A DNA stretch of 64,000 bases from Planctomycetota bacterium (GTDB lineage: Bacteria; Planctomycetota; Brocadiia; Brocadiales; Brocadiaceae): positions 1-64,000 of the forward strand of contig VGXV01000016.1 of NCBI GenBank assembly GCA_016873165.1. The letters run 5' to 3'. The notes beneath the pieces were generated by a model. That model made no database searches. It saw only the letters and a list, made by a program, of their open reading frames with translations, and was not told the origin of the DNA. The position numbers were made by a program, and so were the translations under genes. Shown in pieces: positions 10,703-20,148 of this stretch. Every line of letters begins with the position of its first letter. The stretch's first letter is position 1.

Positions 10703-11790
10703 TCGCCCGCAGGATGTCTCACATAGACTCCTCCGGCATCAGAAAGGTCTTTGACCTTGCGCAAAAAATGAAAAGTCCGGTGAACCTCAGCATAGGCCAG
10801 CCGGACTTTGATGTTCCCGGAGAAATCAAAGAAAAAGCAATCGATGCCATTCACGAAGGCGCAAACAAATACACCATAACACAAGGCATACCGGAATTCC
10901 GCAATGTCCTCATGGAGCGCCTTAAGAAGGAAAGAGGCGTGGATGCGGAAAGCATTATTGTCACTTCGGGTGTCTCCGGCGCGTTAACGTTAGCCTTTAT
11001 GGCGTTGGTGGATCCCGGTGATGAAGTGATAATCCCCGATCCCGCATTTGTAATATACAAACACCTGGCAAATTTCTGCAGCGGGAAACCCGTGTATGTC
11101 GATACTTACCCCGATTTCAAATTAACCGCGGAACGCATTCAGCCGCACATTACCGGCAAGACAAAAATAATCGTCATTAACAGCCCTGCCAACCCTACAG
11201 GGGTAATGAGTACGCATCAGGAATTGAAAGACATCGCTGAACTTGCGAAAAAACACAATCTGCTCGTAATCTCCGATGAGATTTACCACGATTATGACTA
11301 CAACAACGAATTTGAGAGCATCGGGAAGTATTATGATAAAACGCTTGTCCTCGACGGATTTTCCAAATCCTTTGCCATGACGGGATGGCGATTAGGTTAC
11401 GCGGCAGGCCCTGACGACATCATCAGGGAAATGATAAAATTACAGCAATACACCTTCGTATGCGCCCCTTCCTTTGCGCAGCACGCGGTAACCAGATCAT
11501 GGGGATTCGATCTGAGCAAATACATCGCGGATTACCGGAAGAAGAGGGATATGATGTATGAAGGGCTAAAGGATAAGTTTCATATTGTAAAACCCGGAGG
11601 GGCTTTTTATTTCTTTCCGCAGGTTCCCTGGGGAACTGATGAAGAATTTGTTTCAACCGCTATCCAAAATAATCTCTTAATCATCCCGGGCAGTGTTTTC
11701 TCCGAACGCCGCACCCACTTCCGCATTTCATATGCCGCAACGGAAGAAACTATTGAAAAGGGACTGAAAATCCTTAACAGTATCGCGTAA
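10699..11790 (+). CDS. Class I/II PLP-dependent aminotransferase
   Basis: A 363-residue fold-type I aminotransferase. The PLP lysine is K223 in S-K-S-F-A-M-T-G-W-R-L-G-Y. The N-P-T-G motif is at 165-168, S-D-E-I-Y near 193, and the C-terminal substrate-binding Arg is in H-F-R-I-S-Y-A. It is closest to the aspartate/aromatic aminotransferase (AspC-like, subgroup I-gamma) branch; the amino-acid substrate cannot be fixed from sequence alone. Its start overlaps the small basic protein's stop by four bases. Confidence 0.88.
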   Translation: MIARRMSHIDSSGIRKVFDLAQKMKSPVNLSIGQPDFDVPGEIKEKAIDAIHEGANKYTITQGIPEFRNVLMERLKKERGVDAESIIVTSGVSGALTLAFMALVDPGDEVIIPDPAFVIYKHLANFCSGKPVYVDTYPDFKLTAERIQPHITGKTKIIVINSPANPTGVMSTHQELKDIAELAKKHNLLVISDEIYHDYDYNNEFESIGKYYDKTLVLDGFSKSFAMTGWRLGYAAGPDDIIREMIKLQQYTFVCAPSFAQHAVTRSWGFDLSKYIADYRKKRDMMYEGLKDKFHIVKPGGAFYFFPQVPWGTDEEFVSTAIQNNLLIIPGSVFSERRTHFRISYAATEETIEKGLKILNSIA

Positions 11791-11861
11791 GCTCTTTTTG
11801 TACAACCCCGTACAGCAACAATAACGAATAATAGCAAAAGTACCTTTTAAAATTACTATAT

Positions 11862-13415
11862 TTGCAGGTATATACAAAAATCTTGATAGCAAAAAAAGGA
11901 TTTTGGTATTTTTTGGGATTCCTGACAGGAATCTTCCTCCTGTTCTGGAAACTGGATGGCATTGTCGGACTTCACAGGGATGAGGCGATATTTGGCCTGT
12001 TGACGGAGATGATTCTCGACGGAGCGCGTCCCCTTACCGGTATTTTTAACAACTATACCTCTCCGGTTCACTCCTATATGCTTGCCCTCTGTGTGAAACT
12101 TCTTGGAAACTCTATCTGGAGCCTGCGATGTCTTGGCCCCGTGTTTACCCTAATCACCATTGCCGCGATTTTCGATATTTTACGGCGATATTTTCCCGTT
12201 CGTGCGCGATGGGCTGCCTGCCTCCTTCTTACCTTCCCGCCGGTGGTTATGCTTTCACGGCTTTGCGGAGAAGTTTTTGTGCTGAATCCATTTCTCTTTT
12301 TTGGCACTATCTGGATATATGTAAAACTCTGCAATAGTGCAAAAAAGGCAATGAGAATAACCGGATGGATACTTACCGGCTTTTTGCTGTCGCTGGGTAT
12401 ATGGAATCACATCATTTTCCTCCCCAGCGCGGTTTCTCTTGTTATTTGCTATGCGGTATTCAAATGGCCAGGACTGAGGCGTTTTCCGATACAATGCGCA
12501 TGGTGCGCCCTTGGATTTTCACTGGGACTGGCGCCGCGGTTTGCTTCAATGCTTGCGCTGGGAATGGAATTATTCCCCAAAAAACCTTCCATCCCCCCGG
12601 CTTCGCTGAAAACAGCGCTCCTGAATTTGTTATACACCCTGTCGGGCGACGGCCTTTATGCCCGCTTTTCCGGAGGAAGTGTGCTCCCCTTCGTATGGGG
12701 AATTCCCGCAATACTGGCAATCTTTGCGGCAATATTCCATATTTCAAAGCACAATAAAATGGAAAGGAAGATGTTCTGGGGCATCGTTGTTTTTATCGCT
12801 CTTAACTTTGCCGGAATCTGGCAAATTACGCCATTTGGCTCGGTCGGTTCCCGCGTATGGCTGCTTATCGCATGGGTGTTTCCTGCTCTGCTAGGCATGT
12901 GCATAACAAATTCCAACACATGGCTATGGCGTATCATGGGCGGCATTGTAATTTCAATCCATTTAATATTACTGACGGTAAATTATTATATTCCTAACAG
13001 CCGTTCAAACGGCGCAATAGAGCCTTCCGTTTATGTGGGAGGCAAAACGGATAATTCATGGGATTACTACGATCACCGTAGAATCACGGAAACGCTGCTT
13101 CATACTACCGAAGAATGCATTTTTATTTCCAATATTAACGTATTTACCCTCTATTATCTCACTCCGGAAGATCAAAGACCGCGAATTAAATTGTTATGGC
13201 CTATCATTTTGGGAGGCGGGGGAGATACCCCTGAGAAAAAAGAGATATACGACCGGGTAACCTATAAAGGGACAATGCCAAAATCCGTCCTTTTTGTCTT
13301 TTACGATAATGACAAAGATTATCTGGAACATTTTACCCGGCAGCCGTTTTATCATATGACTTCTCTTGTCAGGGACATTGCTTTTCCCGGATTTCGCATA
13401 TACCGTCTGAAATAA
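11862..13415 (+). CDS. GT39-type membrane glycosyltransferase (ArnT/PMT-like)
   Basis: A 517-residue polytopic membrane protein with about 10-12 hydrophobic helices and a soluble C-terminal domain from about residue 375. The first loop has H-R-D-E-A-I-F-G, the acidic pair typical of GT-C enzymes that use polyprenyl-phosphate sugars, such as ArnT and protein mannosyltransferases. It likely transfers a sugar to a lipid or protein on the outer face of the membrane; donor and acceptor are unknown. The start is TTG, since the first ATG is 48 codons downstream and would lose the catalytic loop. No clear ribosome site is seen. Confidence 0.78.
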   Translation: MQVYTKILIAKKGFWYFLGFLTGIFLLFWKLDGIVGLHRDEAIFGLLTEMILDGARPLTGIFNNYTSPVHSYMLALCVKLLGNSIWSLRCLGPVFTLITIAAIFDILRRYFPVRARWAACLLLTFPPVVMLSRLCGEVFVLNPFLFFGTIWIYVKLCNSAKKAMRITGWILTGFLLSLGIWNHIIFLPSAVSLVICYAVFKWPGLRRFPIQCAWCALGFSLGLAPRFASMLALGMELFPKKPSIPPASLKTALLNLLYTLSGDGLYARFSGGSVLPFVWGIPAILAIFAAIFHISKHNKMERKMFWGIVVFIALNFAGIWQITPFGSVGSRVWLLIAWVFPALLGMCITNSNTWLWRIMGGIVISIHLILLTVNYYIPNSRSNGAIEPSVYVGGKTDNSWDYYDHRRITETLLHTTEECIFISNINVFTLYYLTPEDQRPRIKLLWPIILGGGGDTPEKKEIYDRVTYKGTMPKSVLFVFYDNDKDYLEHFTRQPFYHMTSLVRDIAFPGFRIYRLK

Positions 13416-13618
13416 TCTTTTTCAGCTACTATTGGTATTAGGCTGAAATGCGTAATTTTAATGGAAATGCATCATCTAATTGTATAAAATTGGTGTCGTT
13501 ATGGAACATTTATTGAAAACATATGGCAATACTCTTTCTTTATGCATGAAATAGCAACATGCAAATATGATCTGATTGGTTGTCTTTTTTTTATAAACGG
13601 ATGAATTGAAGGGATATT

Positions 13619-13993
13619 ATGCAAAGCATACTCGTTGTTGACGATGATTCTCAAATTCGAAATCTTTTGAAAACATTTTTAAGAGACGAGGGGTATCTGG
13701 TTTCAGACGCAAGGAACGGCCAACAGGCAATTGAAATGTGTAAATTGAAAAAGTATGAATTGTTTATAGTGGATATTTACATGCCAGGAAAGGATGGAAT
13801 TGCGTTTATTGAAGAACTGCTGGAATTTTCTCCCGAAGCAAAAATAATCGCAATCTCCGGCGGAGAACAATGTCACTTTTTCACATCCACCGTGAAATTA
13901 AATTCTGCCATATCAAAAGGCGCGCTTGTCACCATGCAAAAGCCTTTTCAACTGGAAAAATTGCTGAGTATCGTTAAAGAAATTGTTCCGTAA
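13619..13993 (+). CDS. Stand-alone receiver-domain response regulator (CheY-like)
   Basis: A 124-residue single receiver domain. The acidic pocket is D8-D9-D10, the phospho-acceptor Asp is in F-I-V-D-I-Y-M-P-G near residue 53, the conserved Ser in A-I-S-G-G, and the Lys in Q-K-P-F near 109. It has no output domain, so it must act by protein binding or as a phosphorelay intermediate. No kinase gene is adjacent; the nearest in the window is at 26146. GGGATATT just before the ATG is the only ribosome-site candidate. Confidence 0.85.
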   Translation: MQSILVVDDDSQIRNLLKTFLRDEGYLVSDARNGQQAIEMCKLKKYELFIVDIYMPGKDGIAFIEELLEFSPEAKIIAISGGEQCHFFTSTVKLNSAISKGALVTMQKPFQLEKLLSIVKEIVP

Positions 13994-14100
13994 AGTTTTT
14001 TGTCTTTTTCTCACAAACTGGATGGCATAAAGGAAAGGGCGCTATCCCCTTTATCTTCCGCAATACTCCACATGCTGAAGGCTGAGGAAAATGGTGTTTC

Positions 14101-15585
14101 ATGAAGACCTTCATAGGCACTGATGAACAAATCGACGTTTTTACATACGCAGTCCGTAAGAATGTTATCCTGAAATATACAAGCCAGCTTGCATTAATAC
14201 TCGCGTTGCTTACCCTCGTACCCATTGGGATGTCGCTGATTTTTGCGGAATATTCCCTTACTCTGCGATACACATTAATGGAATTGGTATTATTGTCGTA
14301 CGGAGTTGCCCTTCTACGGTTGCCTGCTCCTACCCATATACAGGTAAATGAGGTATTTTCTGTCATTGGTCTGACATTCATTTTTTTTCCCTTTCTCATG
14401 TGCATCCCACTGATGAATGACGGACTGTCATTTTTGGACGCTTTGTTTGAGGCTACATCGGGAATTACGACAACAGGATTATCCACACTTACCACTGTAG
14501 AAGACAAAACACGAACGTTTCTTTTTACCCGGGCATGGATGCAGTGGTATGGAGGTCTCGGTTTTGTGGTTTTTTCAGTAGCTTTGCTCATGCGTAACAA
14601 TATTGCGGCAAAACGGTTGATAGAATCGGAACCAACCAGCGAAACCCTGGTAACCACGACACGAACCCACGCGCGCCATGTTTTGTATATTTACCTTTTT
14701 CTCACTCTTATTGGTATTTTTGTCGCATGGCTGCTTATAGGAGATTTTTTTGCAGCGATAACGCATATCTTATCCGCAGTTTCCACCGGCGGTTTCTCCA
14801 TGTATAATCGTAATGTGTCTCACATCGCTTCTCCCATTGGCCAATATAGCATTATGCTTTTTTGCCTGTTAGGAGCAATATCGCTGCCATTATATTATCG
14901 GATTTTCCACAACGGATGGAAAAAAACAATTTTTGATATCGAGTTACGGACATTGCTTATCAGTGGGTGCGTTGCAAGCGGCGCATTGATTTTTTTTGCG
15001 GTAAACAGCGGAACAATGCCGTGGAAAAAAGCATTAATCTGCTTGCCATTCCTTGGTTTTTCCGCTCAGACAACCACAGGGTTTTCCAATATGGAGCTGC
15101 CTTTAGTTGATCCGGCATCAAAACTAACATTAATCTTTTCAATGATAAGCGGCGGAAGCATTGGCTCAACTGCGGGGGGAATAAAAATGCTGCGGATGCT
15201 GGTTTTGTTTCGTATGATACAGTTTACAATAAAACGGACGTCCGTTCCCTATCATGCAGTAATATACCCAAGACTGACCGGCAAGCGCCTGGAATCTGAT
15301 GATATTATACGGATGCTTTTGGTAATTATGTTGTTTGTTATTCTCACACTTGTATCATGGATGCCATTTATATTGTACGGATACAATCCGTTAGACGCAC
15401 TCTTTGAAGTAGTATCGGCAATAGGTACGACTGGTTTATCTGCCGGTATTACCCGCAGCGACTTAGAACCGGTCTTGAAGGGAATCCTTTGTTTTGATAT
15501 GCTTGCGGGAAGACTGGAAATACTGGCATTGCTTGTTGTACTCTATCCCGGCACATGGTTTGGAAAGAGAGGAGAATCGTTATGA
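14101..15585 (+). CDS. trkH: Potassium uptake channel subunit TrkH/KtrB
   Basis: A 494-residue integral membrane protein of the TrkH/TrkG/KtrB family. It has the four pore-loop segments of the superfamily, visible as T-S-G-I-T-T-T-G-L-S, S-A-V-S-T-G-G-F-S, A-Q-T-T-T-G-F-S and S-A-I-G-T-T-G-L-S. Together they form a K+ selectivity filter. It works with the NAD(H)-binding regulator encoded next to it. Its TGA overlaps the regulator's ATG as ATGA (15582-15585). Confidence 0.92.
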   Translation: MKTFIGTDEQIDVFTYAVRKNVILKYTSQLALILALLTLVPIGMSLIFAEYSLTLRYTLMELVLLSYGVALLRLPAPTHIQVNEVFSVIGLTFIFFPFLMCIPLMNDGLSFLDALFEATSGITTTGLSTLTTVEDKTRTFLFTRAWMQWYGGLGFVVFSVALLMRNNIAAKRLIESEPTSETLVTTTRTHARHVLYIYLFLTLIGIFVAWLLIGDFFAAITHILSAVSTGGFSMYNRNVSHIASPIGQYSIMLFCLLGAISLPLYYRIFHNGWKKTIFDIELRTLLISGCVASGALIFFAVNSGTMPWKKALICLPFLGFSAQTTTGFSNMELPLVDPASKLTLIFSMISGGSIGSTAGGIKMLRMLVLFRMIQFTIKRTSVPYHAVIYPRLTGKRLESDDIIRMLLVIMLFVILTLVSWMPFILYGYNPLDALFEVVSAIGTTGLSAGITRSDLEPVLKGILCFDMLAGRLEILALLVVLYPGTWFGKRGESL

Positions 15586-16250
15586 GGGCGGTAATTGTGG
15601 GGGCAAGTTCTTTATCGGCAATGACTGCCAGGATACTGCTTGCCCGTGGCCATGAAGTAATTATTATAGAGCAAAACAAAGAGCGCATTGAAGCATTATC
15701 AAATGAATTGAATTGCGGTTTTCTGCACGGTGACGGCAGCAAACCTGCAATCCTCAGAGAGGCAGACCCGCAACATACGGATTTTTTATTTTGCCTGACG
15801 GGCAATGATCAAAGCAACATCCTTTCAAGTCTCGTGGGGCGTTCGCTCGGATTCTCAAGAGTAGTGACAAAAATAGAAGACCCTGAGTTTGAACATATTT
15901 GCATAGAACTTGGGCTCGAAGATGCAATTATCCCGGAACAGACTATCGGACGTTACCTTGCCGATATGTTTGAGGGGCAAGACCTGATGGAACTTTCCGC
16001 ATTAATCAAGAACGAGGCGCGTGTATTTTCATTTATTGCAAAGAACACCGATGCGGTTTCTGTCAGCCAATTGAAACTCCCCGATGAGTGCCGCGTGATG
16101 TTTCTCTACCGTAATGAGAAATTCATCATTGCTGACAGCGAAACCAAATTAAAAGAGGAAGATGAGGTTGTTCTGATCACTCATAGTAAAAATTTACCGC
16201 ATTTGCATCAACGCTGGATCGCAAAAAGAACTAAACTAAAATTAAAATAG
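15582..16250 (+). CDS. trkA: TrkA-type RCK regulatory subunit of K+ uptake
   Basis: A 222-residue protein with one RCK_N Rossmann domain (1-130) and one RCK_C domain (about 140-222). This is the short, single-unit layout of KtrA and archaeal TrkA rather than the doubled E. coli form. It gates TrkH in response to nucleotide. The start is taken at the ATG at 15582 because of the ATGA overlap with trkH and a GGAG site at 15571-15574; an upstream in-frame codon would add nine residues. The dinucleotide loop reads V-G-A-S-S-L-S instead of GxGxxG, so ligand preference may differ from textbook TrkA. Confidence 0.88.
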   Translation: MRAVIVGASSLSAMTARILLARGHEVIIIEQNKERIEALSNELNCGFLHGDGSKPAILREADPQHTDFLFCLTGNDQSNILSSLVGRSLGFSRVVTKIEDPEFEHICIELGLEDAIIPEQTIGRYLADMFEGQDLMELSALIKNEARVFSFIAKNTDAVSVSQLKLPDECRVMFLYRNEKFIIADSETKLKEEDEVVLITHSKNLPHLHQRWIAKRTKLKLK

Positions 16251-16312
16251 AGTCTTTTTTATTAGTAACGATACATTCACTATTCCACACTCTGCATGGA
16301 GGTTTTACAGAT

Positions 16313-17233
16313 ATGAAACTTTTAACACGCTCTGATTTTGACGGACTGGGCTGTGCGGTGCTCCTTAAGGAGATCGGCCTTGTCAATGACATAAAATTTG
16401 TGCACCCGAAGGATATTCAGGATGGAAAAGTGGAAGTTACTTCCGAAGACATTCTTGCCAATATTCCCTATGTAAAAGGATGCGGCCTTTGGTTTGATCA
16501 CCACTCAAGCGAAGATGAAAGAAAGACATACGGACGTTATGAAGGGTTAAGCGATCCTTCCGCACTCAGCGCGGCAAGCGTAATCTATAAATATTACGGA
16601 GGAGAAAAAAAATTTACGAATCCGCTTATAAAAGAATTATTAAAGGCGGTTGACAAGGCGGATTCCGCAAATTTTACCGCTGATGAAATTTTACATCCAA
16701 AAGGATGGGTGCTCCTTGCATTTGTTACAGATTCGAGGACAGGGCTGGGAAGATATAAAGACTTCAGAATAAGCAACTATCAATTGATGCTAAACATGAT
16801 TGATTACTGCAGGGCAAAGACTATCGATGAAATTCTTGCCGATAAAGACGTGCAGGAACGGGTGACACTCTATTTTCAACAGGACACATTGTTTCGTGAG
16901 ATGATTAAAGCGAATACAAAAACTTACGGAAGGGTTGTTGTGCTTGATTTAAGGAGTCAGAAAGAAATTTACACGGGAAATCGTTTTCTCCTCTATAGTC
17001 TTTATCCTGACCAAAATATCTCTCTCCAGGTAATGTGGGGATTACATGAACAAAATGTTGTTATCACATGTGGCCACAGCATTATAAACCGGACATCTCA
17101 TGTTGATGTCGGGTCTTTGATGTTAAAATATGGCGGCGGCGGACACAAGAAAGCCGGTTCATGCCAGGTGGAAACGAGAATGGCCGATAAAATACTGGAA
17201 GAGATTGTACAGGAAATGAACAAAGATCGTTAA
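16313..17233 (+). CDS. DHH-family phosphoesterase
   Basis: A 306-residue DHH/DHHA1 phosphoesterase. Motif I is R-S-D-F-D-G-L near residues 6-12, the signature D62-H63-H64 follows W-F, and the C-terminal DHHA1 motif is G-G-G-G-H-K-K-A-G-S near 270. The family cleaves short oligonucleotides, pAp, cyclic dinucleotides or polyphosphate; this form resembles proteins labelled exopolyphosphatase-related. A GGAGG ribosome site lies upstream of the ATG. The substrate is undetermined. Confidence 0.85.
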   Translation: MKLLTRSDFDGLGCAVLLKEIGLVNDIKFVHPKDIQDGKVEVTSEDILANIPYVKGCGLWFDHHSSEDERKTYGRYEGLSDPSALSAASVIYKYYGGEKKFTNPLIKELLKAVDKADSANFTADEILHPKGWVLLAFVTDSRTGLGRYKDFRISNYQLMLNMIDYCRAKTIDEILADKDVQERVTLYFQQDTLFREMIKANTKTYGRVVVLDLRSQKEIYTGNRFLLYSLYPDQNISLQVMWGLHEQNVVITCGHSIINRTSHVDVGSLMLKYGGGGHKKAGSCQVETRMADKILEEIVQEMNKDR

Positions 17234-17394
17234 ATAAAAGGTGTTGTATATTACCTTCCCCGACCTTTTCGAATGGAAAATTTTGTAGAAAATTTAAATA
17301 TTGTTTGGTAAAAGAAAGTACCATAATATTATAGTATTCTTTTAGAATAAAATTTTAAACTTTATAGATACTGGAAAGCATTTATTTTCACAAA

Positions 17395-18975
17395 ATGATC
17401 AATAAAGAACAGACACAATTTGGCACACGCACAACAACAACACGTGACGAAGTTATAAAGAGCGTGCTGAATTCCCAGTCGGTTACTACCCTGCCAACCG
17501 TTGCAACAAAGGTAATCACTCTCTCTTCAAAAGAAGATACCAGCGTTAAAGATATAGCGGACCTGCTTTCGAAAGACGCTTCTCTCTCAGCGAAAGTATT
17601 GAAAATCGCAAATTCCGCATTTTACAGCTTCCCTGTCAAAATCAGCACGGTCTTGCAAGCGGTGTCAAGAATTGGGATAAATGCAATCCGAAGCCTCGTT
17701 CTTTCCTTTTCTTTTCTTACCATTCAAACAAATAACAAAACAAACGCATTCAATTACGAGAAGTTTCTGGAAAAATCCCTCGCATCTGCCGTTGCGGCAA
17801 AACTTATCATGAGTGAAATCAACAAGAACTATTCGGAAGAAATATTTACTGCAGCGCTTCTGCAAAATATCGGAGAACTTATTCTCGCAAATACTTTTCC
17901 GAAACAATACGAACAGGTAATAACAAACAAAGCAAACGATGGCAACGATGATAGCATTGAACTTGAACAACAGGTTATCGGGGCAGACCATACTCTTATA
18001 GGGTATGAAATTACGAAAAGATGGTCTTTTCCGGATGAACTTATTGTGCCGATACGATACCATCATTTTCCCGAACAGTATGAGGGGCAAGACAAAAAAC
18101 TCAAACTATTTGCCAATGTTGTTCACTTATCGGGACTGGTAGTCAACATTTTCTATTTTAACGAACCTGTTGAACCATGTATATACCATAAAAAGTTTAG
18201 TGAAAAATCAGAGGAAATGCTTGGGTTTAATGAAGAAATTATAGAATGTATTTTAAAACAGGTAGATTCGGAAATAGAAAAGATTGCAGAAATTTTCGGT
18301 TTCAAAATCGAAAAACCAAAACCTATAGAAGATTTGTTAATTGACGCAAATAACGCCCTGAGCGCCTTAAATATGACATACGTCCAACTCAATAAAGAGC
18401 ATATTGAGGCAAAATTGCAGTTACAAAAACTCAACAAAGAACTGGAAGAACGAAATCAACAACTCGAAAATCTTGCAAATATTGATGGGCTGACTGAGGT
18501 ATATAATCATCGTTTCTTTCAGGTCTTTCTCGACAGAGAACTGAATAATGCCTTAAAAACTGAATGTGTCGTAAGTTTAATCTTTTTTGACATTGACCAT
18601 TTTAAAAAATTTAATGATTCCTATGGACATCCGGTCGGCGATCATATTCTTAAACAGATGTGTCAATTAGTGAAAAAACACTTACGCACATGTGATATTA
18701 TTGCCCGGTATGGCGGTGAGGAATTTGCCATCATCCTCAATGAGACAAAAAAGGAAAAGGCACAAATTATTGCGGAAAGAATGCGTTCCACAATTGAACA
18801 ATATTTATTTATCATCGACGGCAAGCAATTCAATGTCACCGCCAGTTTTGGCGTTGCAGAAATAACCCCATTCATTGACAACTGCACAAAAGAAAATTTA
18901 ATATATTTTGCGGATACTGCCTTGTTAGAATCGAAAAAAAGGGGAAGAAACAGGGTGACGAGTTACAATTTATAA
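17395..18975 (+). CDS. HDOD-GGDEF signalling protein (putative diguanylate cyclase)
   Basis: A 526-residue soluble protein. An HDOD domain spans about 25-230 (L-P-T-V-A-T-K-V, then S-A-K-V-L-K-I-A-N-S-A-F), a coiled-coil linker about 340-385, and a GGDEF domain about 390-526. The active-site loop is R-Y-G-G-E-E-F near residue 440 and the end is K-K-R-G-R-N-R-V, so it should make cyclic di-GMP. A canonical RxxD inhibitory site is not evident. It is one of two GGDEF-type proteins here; the other, in the hybrid kinase, has a degenerate loop. Confidence 0.88.
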   Translation: MINKEQTQFGTRTTTTRDEVIKSVLNSQSVTTLPTVATKVITLSSKEDTSVKDIADLLSKDASLSAKVLKIANSAFYSFPVKISTVLQAVSRIGINAIRSLVLSFSFLTIQTNNKTNAFNYEKFLEKSLASAVAAKLIMSEINKNYSEEIFTAALLQNIGELILANTFPKQYEQVITNKANDGNDDSIELEQQVIGADHTLIGYEITKRWSFPDELIVPIRYHHFPEQYEGQDKKLKLFANVVHLSGLVVNIFYFNEPVEPCIYHKKFSEKSEEMLGFNEEIIECILKQVDSEIEKIAEIFGFKIEKPKPIEDLLIDANNALSALNMTYVQLNKEHIEAKLQLQKLNKELEERNQQLENLANIDGLTEVYNHRFFQVFLDRELNNALKTECVVSLIFFDIDHFKKFNDSYGHPVGDHILKQMCQLVKKHLRTCDIIARYGGEEFAIILNETKKEKAQIIAERMRSTIEQYLFIIDGKQFNVTASFGVAEITPFIDNCTKENLIYFADTALLESKKRGRNRVTSYNL

Positions 18976-19150
18976 TCCTTGGATATGCGGCAAGTATAGC
19001 CAAATAAATCAGGTTTTCGAAATATCAAATAAGTTTTTAGTCAGAAACACATTTGAAAAGCATTGACTCAACATTCATTTTTGCGCATTAAAACAACTAT
19101 CCTCTTTCAACGTATTCCCAACAAATCGCATATTTTCAAAATACTTTTTC

Positions 19151-19177
19151 TTGACTCGTGGCAATAACGGTTATAAA
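19151..19177 (+). promoter_or_regulatory. Possible promoter upstream of the parvulin gene
   Basis: TTGACT at 19151-19156 and TATAAA at 19172-19177 with a short 15-base spacer. It would start a leader of about 140 bases before the gene at 19323. The 347-base gap 18976-19322 has no other supported feature except the structured leader at 19210-19265. Confidence 0.35.
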
Positions 19178-19209
19178 CTGAAAGTGATTGTCTTTCATAG
19201 AAAGGCATA

Positions 19210-19265
19210 AGGATAAAAATGGCAAATGAGGCCGGGTGACGGAAAGACGGTTCGGCTTTTGTGCA
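19210..19265 (+). other. Structured 5' leader, faint resemblance to a c-di-GMP-I (GEMM) core
   Basis: The leader carries ATGGCAAA followed 10 bases later by TGACGGAAAGAC, spaced like the GGCAAA and GACGCAAAGCC strands of c-di-GMP-I riboswitches. A GCCG/CGGC stem encloses the second block. The match is incomplete (GACGG for GACGC, no clear GGGCCTA block), so I call it a structured leader, not a riboswitch. Confidence 0.2.
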
Positions 19266-19322
19266 ATTTTCGGTGTATTTACGCATAGTTGGCAATTATT
19301 TTAACGACGAAAGGAGTATCGC

Positions 19323-19601
19323 ATGACAAGAGCGCGGGCGCGTCATATTCTGGTTTCGACCCAAAAAGAATGTGAAGATATTAAATCAAAGATAGAAAAT
19401 GGAGAAGACTTTGCCAAGATGGCCCAAAAGTATTCTCAATGCCCATCAGGACGGCAGGGGGGAGACCTCGGAGAATTTGGTCCAGGCCAAATGGTGAAGG
19501 AATTCGACACGGTAGTATTCAATAAAGAAGTCGGCAAAGTTCACGGGCCGGTCTGGACGCAGTTCGGCTATCATCTTATTGAAATTACCAGCCGAAAATA
19601 A
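19323..19601 (+). CDS. Single-domain parvulin peptidyl-prolyl isomerase
   Basis: A 92-residue protein consisting of one PpiC/rotamase domain: R-A-R-H-I-L-V at the N-terminus, G-G-D-L-G-E-F-G-P-G-Q-M near 54-63, and F-G-Y-H-L-I-E-I at the end. These are the core parvulin motifs. There is no signal peptide or membrane segment, so it is probably cytoplasmic, like E. coli PpiC. An AAAGGAG ribosome site is 8 bases upstream. A small DUF465 gene follows by 32 bases. Confidence 0.9.
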   Translation: MTRARARHILVSTQKECEDIKSKIENGEDFAKMAQKYSQCPSGRQGGDLGEFGPGQMVKEFDTVVFNKEVGKVHGPVWTQFGYHLIEITSRK

Positions 19602-19633
19602 TTAATTTGAATTTTATAGAGAGGAAATGAAAA

Positions 19634-19900
19634 ATGCAAAGCGAACATCACGACCTTGTGCATGAATTTCCTGAATTCCGGGAAAAAATTCATGACTTGA
19701 AACTGTCTGACCATCACTTCAAAAAACTCTTTGATGAATACCACAAACTTGATCGTGAGGTATACCGGGTTGAATACAATATCGAACCACGCTCAGATAC
19801 GGCGCTTGAAGATCTGAAAAAGCGCAGGCTTGCTATAAAAGATGAGCTTTACCATATTCTGGCACACGGCATTCCAAAATCAGGAACTGCGGGGATGTAA
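19634..19900 (+). CDS. DUF465 (YdcH-like) small coiled-coil protein
   Basis: An 88-residue, mostly helical protein with the DUF465 pattern: E-F-P-E-F-R-E-K-I-H-D-L-K, then H-F-K-K-L-F-D-E-Y-H-K-L-D-R-E-V, ending in L-K-K-R-R-L-A-I-K-D-E-L-Y. DUF465 proteins are small coiled coils of unknown function. AGAGAGGAAATG gives a plausible ribosome site. It follows the parvulin gene closely. Confidence 0.82.
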   Translation: MQSEHHDLVHEFPEFREKIHDLKLSDHHFKKLFDEYHKLDREVYRVEYNIEPRSDTALEDLKKRRLAIKDELYHILAHGIPKSGTAGM

Positions 19901-19931
19901 ATTAGGCATTCGGCTACTTTTAACAGAGTTT

Positions 19932-20035
19932 GGTGGGGCATTACCCACCAAACGTAGAGACGCATTGCTATGCGTCTCTGCAAGCAGCGTGAAACGGTGG
20001 GCATTGCCCACCCTACAAAAAGTGAAATTCCTTAA
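19932..20035 (+). repeat. Composite dispersed palindromic repeat, copy 1
   Basis: Three inverted repeats in series: GGTGGG/CCCACC (19932-19937, 19944-19949), AGAGACGCAT/ATGCGTCTCT (19956-19965, 19970-19979, four-base loop), and GGTGGGC/GCCCACC (19996-20002, 20006-20012). The unit ends with GAAATTCCTTAA at 20024-20035. The middle stem recurs at 29583-29610, and the end motif recurs at 29502, 31305 (partial) and 57346. It is non-coding and lies downstream of the DUF465 gene. Confidence 0.75.
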
Positions 20036-20148
20036 TATAAATATATTCCCAAAGGGAATGGCCTCTGCATAGAAGATAAAAAGAGACGTGCGAAAATATT
20101 ACAAATTCGGCGTTTAGCATCTCAGTAACATGAAATTTTATTATACGT

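Noticed and set aside
12365-12757. A 130-codon plus-strand open frame
   Set aside because: It is an alternative frame within the GT39-type gene and has no recognisable domain.
13420-13448. TTTCAGC/GCTGAAA stem after the GT39 gene as a terminator
   Set aside because: A seven-base stem with a 15-base loop and no T-tract behind it is too weak.
13974-14657. A 227-codon minus-strand open frame
   Set aside because: It is opposite trkH, whose pore motifs are clear; the product has no family features.
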